Below the pieces are notes generated by a model. The model was not told the origin of the DNA. It did not search any database and saw only the letters and a list, made by a program, of their open reading frames with translations. A stretch of 7,534 bases of DNA from Thermococci archaeon. GTDB taxonomy: Archaea > Methanobacteriota_B > Thermococci > Methanofastidiosales > B48-G16. The stretch covers positions 1 through 7,534 of the forward strand of contig DAOVEQ010000043.1 of assembly GCA_030668905.1 (NCBI GenBank), in the 5' to 3' direction. Positions 1-4,601 of the stretch are shown in pieces (the first letter of the stretch is position 1; the number at the start of each line of letters is the position of its first letter). The position numbers and the translations under genes are program-made.

Positions 1-1
1 A

Positions 2-667
2 AATAATTATGATGTCATTTTTCATGATGCGTACTCTCCAAAAAGGAACTGGAAACCCTATTCTTTAATTTTTTTTAAGAAATTGTACAAAGTTTTGGAT
101 GAAAATGGAGTTTTACTTACATACTCTTCCTCTTCACCAATGAGATCAAGCCTTTTAGAAGTAGGTTTTTACATTGGGGGGACCGAAGCGTATAAAAGAA
201 AGAGATCAGGAACGATAGCATCTAAAAGAGATCTAAAACTGAAGAATCTGTCGAGAGAAGAAGAAAGAGTGATCTCTTTAACAGATCTCGGAATCCCTTA
301 TATCAAAAATAGAGATGATCTTAGAGAAAAACTCAGAAACAAAGTTCTATTTTCATCTTCTGTAAAAACATGTTTTGAAAATATCTATAATTTCGGAGAA
401 AAAGTTCAGATCACAGATGGAGAAAAAAATAAAGCTGAAAGAAGCATAAAAAAGATGGAACTTACAAAAAAGGAGATAATTTATGTAGTATGTCCGCAGT
501 ACGAAAAATGCATCTGCGGAAAATGTTCCAGAAGATACGAAAACACTACTGAAAGAATAAAAGAGATGAGACACAGGCTTTTAAAACTCAAAGGAATAAA
601 TGTGAAAGATTTTATAACTCATTTTTTCGAAAGATTTAAAACTAATAAAAGCATAGTATCTATATAG
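2..667 (+). CDS. MnmC/MnmD-like tRNA-modification methyltransferase, 3' part only (DUF752/Methyltransf_30 family)
   Basis: The frame is open from base 2 to the TAG at 665-667 (221 codons), so the start and the SAM-binding N-terminal part lie upstream of the window. Visible family hallmarks are HDAYSPKRN (residues 8-16), the strand 'LDENGVLLTYSSSSPMRSSL', the basic KRKRSGTIASK stretch (65-75) and LGIPY (96-100), which matches the 'GTPY.DP' motif of the family. Bacterial relatives methylate the aminomethyl group on wobble uridine 34 of tRNA; the archaeal substrate is less certain. After the usual family end there is a lysine-rich tail of about 100 residues with a CX5CXCX2C cluster (bases 491-526), which could bind zinc or an Fe-S cluster and which I do not recognise. 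TTG at 83 is not the start, because the homology continues upstream of it. The gene probably leads an operon with TFE, 27 nt downstream. Confidence 0.85.
   Translation, partial: NNYDVIFHDAYSPKRNWKPYSLIFFKKLYKVLDENGVLLTYSSSSPMRSSLLEVGFYIGGTEAYKRKRSGTIASKRDLKLKNLSREEERVISLTDLGIPYIKNRDDLREKLRNKVLFSSSVKTCFENIYNFGEKVQITDGEKNKAERSIKKMELTKKEIIYVVCPQYEKCICGKCSRRYENTTERIKEMRHRLLKLKGINVKDFITHFFERFKTNKSIVSI
628..641 (+). promoter_or_regulatory. Possible internal BRE/TATA promoter for the TFE-HD pair
   Basis: CGAAAG (628-633) followed by ATTTAAAA (634-641) resembles an archaeal BRE plus TATA box. Transcription would begin near 663, giving a leader of about 30 nt that includes the TFE ribosome site. It lies inside the end of the upstream methyltransferase gene, so the cluster may be read both as one operon and from this site. 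The call rests on pattern only. Confidence 0.35.
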
Positions 668-682
668 GACAACAACGATGCC

Positions 683-688
683 AAGGTG
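683..688 (+). promoter_or_regulatory. Ribosome binding site that decides the TFE start
   Basis: AAGGTG lies 6 nt before ATG 695 and pairs with the archaeal 16S 3' end (anti-SD CACCU). The GTG at 686 that would give a longer reading frame is part of this site, so it is not the start codon. Confidence 0.7.
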
Positions 689-694
689 TCAGTA

Positions 695-1210
695 ATGCAA
701 AAGCAAGATTCATCGGTTTTGGAGTTTTTAGAGGATCTTTTAGGAAAAGGAGGTCTTGAAATTGCTTCTCTTATCGAAAAAAAGGAGGCAACTGACGAGG
801 AAATAGCAGAAAAGCTAGAGGTAAGGATAAATGTAGTTAGAAGGGTTCTTTACAGACTTTATGAGAATAGACTCGCTACGTACAAAAGAACTAGAGATAA
901 AAATACAGGCTGGTACGTTTACTACTGGAAGCTTAACTTGGAGAATGCGCCAAAGATCCTGAACTCTATAGAAAAAGATTATATCCAGCATCTTAAAGAG
1001 ACTTTAGAGTACGAGGAAAACAACATGTTCTTTTCCTGTGCAAACTCCTGTAATAGATATACATTTTCAGAGGCAGAAAAACTTGAGTTCAGATGTCCGG
1101 ATTGTAGTGAAACTCTTGAGTATCATAATAACTCTGGATTAATAAAGACACTGAAACTGCAGATAGAAGAACTGGAAGGCAAAAAAAAAGGAGATAACGG
1201 GAGAAAATAG
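695..1210 (+). CDS. tfe: Transcription initiation factor E, alpha subunit (TFE)
   Basis: The product is 171 aa, the usual TFE length. TFE joins the TBP/TFB/RNA polymerase pre-initiation complex, helps open promoter DNA and stimulates weak promoters. The N-terminal winged-helix domain spans about residues 5-85: the wing region reads 'LYENRLATYKRTRDKNTGW' followed by the aromatic YVYYWKLN. After a helical linker comes a zinc ribbon with C115, C119, C134 and C137, in the expected context 'NRYTFSEAEKLEFRCPDC'. The first cysteine pair is spaced CX3C, a variant also seen in this family. A basic helical tail follows. ATG 695 is chosen because AAGGTG sits 6 nt upstream and would be buried by the alternative GTG 686. 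The gene ends with an A9 run (1181-1189) and a TAG one base before the next gene, so it is co-transcribed with the HD protein. Confidence 0.95.
   Translation: MQKQDSSVLEFLEDLLGKGGLEIASLIEKKEATDEEIAEKLEVRINVVRRVLYRLYENRLATYKRTRDKNTGWYVYYWKLNLENAPKILNSIEKDYIQHLKETLEYEENNMFFSCANSCNRYTFSEAEKLEFRCPDCSETLEYHNNSGLIKTLKLQIEELEGKKKGDNGRK
1190..1204 (+). promoter_or_regulatory. Ribosome binding site of the HD-domain gene
   Basis: Two purine-rich SD-like stretches, GGAGAT (1190-1195) and GGGAGA (1199-1204), lie inside the end of the TFE gene. The second is 7 nt before ATG 1212, which supports that ATG as the start. Confidence 0.55.
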
Positions 1211-1211
1211 G

Positions 1212-1709
1212 ATGCTGAGAAAAGATGCCCTGGAATTGTTAAAAAAAGAAGGCTGTTCTGAAGATATTATCAGGCATTCCGTTACTGTTAGTGAAAACGC
1301 TTTGAAAGTGGCCAAGAAGATCAATGATAAAATAGACGAAAACGTTGTGGAGATAGGAGGACTGCTCCACGACATAGGAAGAAGTAAGACTAACTCAGTT
1401 TTCCACGGCATAGAAGGTGCAAAAATCCTGGAAAAGTATAACATAGATCCTGTTTTTATAGATATATGCAAAAACCATCTGGGCTCCGGCATAGAAAAAG
1501 AGGAGGCAGAAAAACTCGGGCTTCCAAAAGGAGATTACATTCCAAAAACAAAAGAAGAGAGGTTAATAGCTTATATAGATAATCTGGTGATAGAAGACAA
1601 GCTTGTAAGCTTTGATGATGCTTTAGAAAACTTCAAGGATAGAATAAAGAATGAAAGATCAGTAAAAAGATTTTTGGAAATGAACGAGGAGTTCGGGAAG
1701 TATTTGTAA
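1212..1709 (+). CDS. HD-domain metal-dependent phosphohydrolase (TIGR00295-like archaeal family)
   Basis: This is a 165-aa soluble HD-superfamily protein. The metal-binding residues are in place: H22 (RHSVTV), the H53-D54 doublet in LLHDIGR, H65 (VFHGIEGA), H89 (CKNHLGSG) and D123 (YIDNLV). Length and the 'HDIG' context fit the archaeal family TIGR00295, whose substrate is not established. HD enzymes generally cleave phosphate esters, often of nucleotides. ATG 1212 follows the TFE stop by a single base and has an SD-like GGGAGA upstream, so the two genes form an operon and are probably translationally coupled. A role connected with transcription or RNA metabolism is suggested only by that neighbourhood. 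The gene ends 4 bp from the convergent membrane-protein gene. Confidence in the fold is high; the exact reaction is unknown. Confidence 0.9.
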   Translation: MLRKDALELLKKEGCSEDIIRHSVTVSENALKVAKKINDKIDENVVEIGGLLHDIGRSKTNSVFHGIEGAKILEKYNIDPVFIDICKNHLGSGIEKEEAEKLGLPKGDYIPKTKEERLIAYIDNLVIEDKLVSFDDALENFKDRIKNERSVKRFLEMNEEFGKYL

Positions 1710-1713
1710 GGAA

Positions 1714-2454
1714 CTATCTCGAAAATGCAATAATAATCATCAAAAGACCACAAATCCCTCTGAATAGTAAGGAGAGTATCAAAAAAGGTGAATTATAAAA
1801 AGAGCTATAAAATATCAAGAATTCTAACAATCTGGGAAATAACTGTGACATTCCCCAGAAACCTATTAATAAAAATCCCAAATTTTTAAAATTGTTTAAG
1901 TCTGGAGTTTTAGAATACAGCTGAAAAACGATATATATCAGCACTATAACTAATGGTATTGTTAAGAAGAATTGAAGTATATTCCCAATTTCAGATAAAG
2001 ATCTAAAATCTAAAGTGAAAAAGGAAAGAGGAATAGAAGAAGAGAAGTATAAAATCAGTGAACAAACGAAAATTTTACTGCTTTTCCAAAAAAATTCAAC
2101 TTTATCAGTTCTTTTAATAAACTGCCTGTCCAAATTGAAAAATGATAATGCTAGGAATATACATGAAAATTCCAGTATGATCCAGATCGTTAAGGAGGTC
2201 AGTGTAGCCAGAGTTAGATTGTCATTTGCAATTTCATTCAAATACCTAAAAAAGGAAAATGAAAAATAAAAGAATATTATTATGCCTATTAAGGTCATTT
2301 TTGCTTTATTTTTTAACAGTAATAAACTAAAAAACGAATTTAAGACCAATATCCACCCCACTATAGAATTGGATTCATAAACAAAAAATATCCCTGTAAA
2401 GAAAAACATTAAAACTAAGGATATTATAAATAATTTGTATAAAATTTTTGACAT
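1714..2454 (-). CDS. Polytopic membrane protein of unknown function (third gene of exported-protein operon)
   Basis: This 246-aa, very hydrophobic protein is not one I recognise. About eight membrane spans can be seen, roughly at residues 7-26, 30-47, 53-70, 82-107, 126-148, 158-178, 190-205 and 222-244. The loops are short and the basic stretch 'NLDRQFIKRTDK' (107-118) lies between spans 4 and 5. Many Phe, Leu and Ile residues reflect the very AT-rich DNA. No ATP-binding, protease or transporter motif is visible. ATG 2454 comes 3 nt after the stop of the upstream exported-protein gene and has no clear SD, so translation is likely coupled. By position it could export, anchor, process or give immunity to the exported proteins encoded before it, but nothing in the sequence decides between these. 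The stop is 4 bp from the convergent HD gene. Confidence 0.75.
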   Translation of the reverse strand: MSKILYKLFIISLVLMFFFTGIFFVYESNSIVGWILVLNSFFSLLLLKNKAKMTLIGIIIFFYFSFSFFRYLNEIANDNLTLATLTSLTIWIILEFSCIFLALSFFNLDRQFIKRTDKVEFFWKSSKIFVCSLILYFSSSIPLSFFTLDFRSLSEIGNILQFFLTIPLVIVLIYIVFQLYSKTPDLNNFKNLGFLLIGFWGMSQLFPRLLEFLIFYSSFYNSPFLILSLLFRGICGLLMIIIAFSR

Positions 2455-2457
2455 TGT

Positions 2458-3141
2458 TTATCTATATTCTATTAATTCTGATGTGCTTGTGCATTCCTCA
2501 CCTTTAAAATTTGTGGTATTAATACCTTTCACAATTATTTTGAGTTCCAGAGAATACCACAAAGTATTAATCTGTTTTACTATTTCTCCTTCATATTCTG
2601 TACTCATTGCACGTCTTACTTTGTAACAGTTAAAACTTCCTGCTTCAATTTTTACTTTTTCATAAGAGACTATTTCCGTTTCAAACTTGTATTCTGTGAT
2701 GAAATTTTCTTTGTTTTTGATATTATCGGATTTTATTGTTACATTTCCTTCCCATTTTTGTCCTACCTCCATGGAATCTAAGTTCCAAAGAAAATATCCA
2801 GGGTCACTTGTAGTTACCGTCTTATACTTCAATTCCCCCTCACGGTCAAATGAATAGCCTATTATTTTTCTAGAGAAAAGATATGCTATATTATACCCTC
2901 CTATAGTTTCAGACCCTGACGTTTCTGAGAACATTGCTTTTACACCTTCACTCTCTTCCGTAGAGTAATATTTTGTGTATATTTCCTTAACTCCCTCCTC
3001 ACATTCTGCCATACACGAAGATGTTTCTTTTATTACATAATAACTTACTTCTCTTTCTTTGTTTGTATTGATTCCATAATAAGTTAGAGTTGCAACAGCG
3101 ACAATACACAAAAAAAGAAAAATATAATATTTTCTATTCAT
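2458..3141 (-). CDS. Exported, membrane-anchored protein with DUF3108-like features
   Basis: The product is 227 aa with one N-terminal hydrophobic segment (residues 5-23) after a short basic start (MNRK), that is, a signal peptide or anchor with the rest outside the cell. Outside the membrane segment are four cysteines (C43, C47, C172, C217) that could form two disulfides. The C-terminal half is beta-rich: LDSMEVGQKWEG (121-132), VKIEAGSFNCYKV (163-175) and LWYSLELKIIVKG (194-206). This order resembles the 'VPAGTFECYKV ... WY.PGVGLVK' pattern of secreted beta-sheet proteins such as DUF3108, a family without a defined biochemical role. No archaeal lipobox is present: C12 is within the hydrophobic core in the context LFLC. 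A GGTGGGGG stretch at 3158-3151, made by the last Trp-Trp-Gly codons of the upstream gene, serves as its likely SD. It is the middle gene of a three-gene operon. Confidence 0.75.
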   Translation of the reverse strand: MNRKYYIFLFLCIVAVATLTYYGINTNKEREVSYYVIKETSSCMAECEEGVKEIYTKYYSTEESEGVKAMFSETSGSETIGGYNIAYLFSRKIIGYSFDREGELKYKTVTTSDPGYFLWNLDSMEVGQKWEGNVTIKSDNIKNKENFITEYKFETEIVSYEKVKIEAGSFNCYKVRRAMSTEYEGEIVKQINTLWYSLELKIIVKGINTTNFKGEECTSTSELIEYR

Positions 3142-3147
3142 TTAATT

Positions 3148-3528
3148 TTACCCCCACCAAACGCATCGCTGACAATTAGTATCTATCCTATCTTCAATAA
3201 CAGTTTCACTGTAGTGGCAGTAAAAAGTCATTGTACATCTTACTTTCAAAATGTGTCTCCAACCCTGTTTGTACTTGCTATGATACTGTCCATAAGGATC
3301 CATAGGGCCACACCAAATTGCTGTCCATTCCCAATGACCGCAAGGTGTGGATCTATCCTCAATCCATGTTCCAGGTGTGCAAGTATTCATACACCCTATA
3401 GCCATAAATGTTACTTTACCAGTAGGCTTTATTATTCCTTTACTCATTGCAAAGCCTGAAAAAAATCCGGCTACCACAATGAACACCAACAATGCTATTG
3501 CACCTTTTTTGTTCCCAAATTTGTTCAC
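3148..3528 (-). CDS. Small exported cysteine- and tryptophan-rich protein, unknown function (first gene of operon)
   Basis: The product is about 126 aa. The start is GTG 3528, because the GTG nine bases upstream (3537) is inside the ribosome site GAGGTG. The N-terminus FGNKKGAIALLVFIVVAG resembles an archaeal class III (archaellin/pilin) signal, with possible cleavage between G9 and A10; an uncleaved Sec anchor is the alternative. The exposed part has eight cysteines (46, 50, 63, 73, 98, 104, 119, 122), enough for four disulfides, and seven tryptophans. Two halves look alike: each has two cysteines, then IEDR (56-59 and 111-114), then a cysteine 4-5 residues later and Trp. The protein ends in CQRCVWWG. 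I do not recognise the family. A disulfide-stabilised surface protein, pilin-like subunit or peptide toxin precursor are all possible. It heads an operon with the two genes that follow (gap 6 nt). Confidence 0.7.
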   Translation of the reverse strand: MNKFGNKKGAIALLVFIVVAGFFSGFAMSKGIIKPTGKVTFMAIGCMNTCTPGTWIEDRSTPCGHWEWTAIWCGPMDPYGQYHSKYKQGWRHILKVRCTMTFYCHYSETVIEDRIDTNCQRCVWWG

Positions 3529-3534
3529 TTTTTT

Positions 3535-3540
3535 CACCTC
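3535..3540 (-). promoter_or_regulatory. Ribosome binding site deciding the start of the Cys-rich gene
   Basis: On the minus strand GAGGTG (3540-3535) lies 6 nt before GTG 3528. It includes the alternative GTG at 3537, which would leave that start without any ribosome site. Confidence 0.65.
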
Positions 3541-3555
3541 TTTTTTAGTCAGTTG

Positions 3556-3572
3556 AGAGTTTTACTAACTCT
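3556..3572. repeat. Short inverted repeat in the leader of the Cys-rich operon
   Basis: AGAGTT (3556-3561) and AACTCT (3567-3572) are perfect complements around a 5-nt loop. They overlap two direct copies of TTACTAA (3562-3568 and 3572-3578) spaced 10 bp apart, about one helical turn. The element lies between the inferred transcription start and the ribosome site, where an operator or leader hairpin would act. Confidence 0.4.
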
Positions 3573-3577
3573 TACTA

Positions 3578-3594
3578 ATATATATATATATATA
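3578..3594. repeat. (AT)8 dinucleotide tract
   Basis: Seventeen bases of uninterrupted alternating A and T. On the minus strand the inferred start of the Cys-rich operon transcript falls in or next to this tract, so its length could affect promoter opening or start choice. Confidence 0.8.
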
Positions 3595-3604
3595 GTCACC
3601 TTTA

Positions 3605-3620
3605 TTTATAAACTTTTCGG
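3605..3620 (-). promoter_or_regulatory. BRE/TATA promoter of the Cys-rich/exported/membrane protein operon
   Basis: On the minus strand CCGAAAAG (3620-3613) is followed directly by TTTATAAA (3612-3605), a near-ideal archaeal BRE plus TATA box. Transcription would begin about 25 bp from the box centre, near 3583, giving a leader of about 55 nt that contains the AT tract end, the repeats and the GAGGTG ribosome site. Confidence 0.65.
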
Positions 3621-3655
3621 TTAGTGGGTAGTATAGAATAGGTAGCACATTATAT

Positions 3656-3706
3656 TATATAAATAAAAAGCAATACATCACAGAACCTAAACAACCTATT
3701 TTAATA
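3656..3706 (+). promoter_or_regulatory. Candidate promoters of the HDAC-priL operon
   Basis: Two TATA-like stretches are visible. TTATATAAATA begins at about 3656 and would give a leader near 40 nt. TATTTTAATA at about 3697-3706 would start the transcript at or next to ATG 3726, a leaderless message. There is no SD before ATG 3726, which favours the second, but its sequence is the weaker match and I cannot choose firmly. Confidence 0.35.
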
Positions 3707-3725
3707 CAATGCACGTACTAAAATC

Positions 3726-4601
3726 ATGAAGGTTTTTTATGATAAGCGGATGCTTGAGCACAAGCAGGATTATTTTCACCCGGAAAAGAAAGAGAGATTG
3801 GAAAGATCAAAAGAAGTTCTGGATGAGAATGGAATAAAAACATACAAACCTAAAAAATTTGATGAAGAGATATTTAAAAAAGTGCATGATGAGGAGTATT
3901 TAGATTTTTTAAAAAAATTCAGAGGATATTTAACGCCAGACACAATAGTAAGAGAAAACACGTATGATATAGCTGTCATATCGGCTTTTTGTTCTTTAAG
4001 TGTAAGCGACACGCTTTTACGAGGCGAGAATGCATTTGCGTTAAACAGACCTCCTGGACACCATGCCTGCAGGGATAATGGAGGAGGTTTCTGCTATCTA
4101 AATAATATAGCTATAGCTGCTCATTATTTGAAAAAAAATGGAATAGAGAGAATATTCATCTTGGACTGGGACGGACATCATGGAAATGGCACTCAGGAAG
4201 CATTTTACAACATAAACTGGGTCTATTATCTGTCGATACACCAAAAGGGGGTATATCCCTTTACCGGGTACGATTATGAAACGGGAGAGGGAGAAGGAAA
4301 GGGTTTCAACAGAAATATTCCCGTACCGTACGGTACCGGAGACGGAGATTATCTAAAAATATTTGATAATATAGTTCTAAAAGAGATAGAAAATTATGAA
4401 CCTGACCTTATTTTGATCTCGGCTGGACAGGATTCTCATAAGAACGATCCTTTAGTTGGATTGAACTTGTCAACAGAATGTTACGGTACTTTTATTAAAA
4501 AGATAAGAGATTATACGGTAGGTGCTGTATTGGAAGGAGGTTATGATTTAAACAGCCTTGCGTATTCAAATCTGGAAATAATAAGAGAGATGAGCATTTG
4601 A
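3726..4601 (+). CDS. Histone deacetylase family protein (HDAC/acetoin-utilisation AcuC-like, zinc hydrolase)
   Basis: This 291-aa, full-length member of the arginase-fold deacetylase family has an intact active site. It shows NRPPGHHA with the tandem H112-H113, GFCYLNNIAIAA (121-132), DWDGHHGNGT (147-156) with zinc ligands D149 and H151, the third ligand D236 in SAGQDSHKNDPL, and the transition-state tyrosine Y273 in EGGYD. These enzymes remove acyl groups from lysine side chains or from small amides such as polyamines. In archaea the substrates are mostly untested; histones, Alba or acetylpolyamines are possibilities. ATG 3726 has no SD and may be leaderless. The stop codon TGA overlaps the TTG start of priL (TTGA, 4598-4601), so the two are an operon with coupled translation. 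An active zinc enzyme is nearly certain; the substrate is unknown. Confidence 0.93.
   Translation: MKVFYDKRMLEHKQDYFHPEKKERLERSKEVLDENGIKTYKPKKFDEEIFKKVHDEEYLDFLKKFRGYLTPDTIVRENTYDIAVISAFCSLSVSDTLLRGENAFALNRPPGHHACRDNGGGFCYLNNIAIAAHYLKKNGIERIFILDWDGHHGNGTQEAFYNINWVYYLSIHQKGVYPFTGYDYETGEGEGKGFNRNIPVPYGTGDGDYLKIFDNIVLKEIENYEPDLILISAGQDSHKNDPLVGLNLSTECYGTFIKKIRDYTVGAVLEGGYDLNSLAYSNLEIIREMSI

Noticed and set aside
83..85. TTG 83 as start of a stand-alone 194-aa protein
   Set aside because: The frame is open to the left edge and the residues upstream (HDAYSPKRN) are conserved family sequence, so the gene is partial.
686..694. GTG 686 as the TFE start
   Set aside because: It lies inside the AAGGTG ribosome site of ATG 695, and the TFE family does not need the three extra residues.
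2015..2269. Open frame on the plus strand inside the membrane-protein gene (84 codons)
   Set aside because: Lysine-rich composition is the mirror of the hydrophobic codons on the minus strand; no motif or promoter was seen.
3070..3130. Lipoprotein signal on the 227-aa exported protein
   Set aside because: The only N-terminal cysteine (C12) lies mid-helix in the context LFLC, which lacks the small residue before the cysteine that a lipobox needs.
1714..3528. Mobile element carrying the exported-protein operon
   Set aside because: No transposase, integrase, terminal inverted repeats or target-site duplication could be found at either end.
3535..3537. GTG 3537 as the start of the Cys-rich gene
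   Set aside because: It is part of GAGGTG; using it would leave no ribosome site. The difference is only three residues (MKK), so this is not certain.
3214..3556. Two plus-strand open frames opposite the Cys-rich gene
   Set aside because: They are low-stop shadows of the minus-strand gene, whose signal segment, ribosome site and promoter are all coherent.
3556..3594. CRISPR or transcription terminator at the inverted repeat and AT tract
   Set aside because: There are no spaced long repeats, and the hairpin lies in a 5' leader without a T-run after it on either useful strand.
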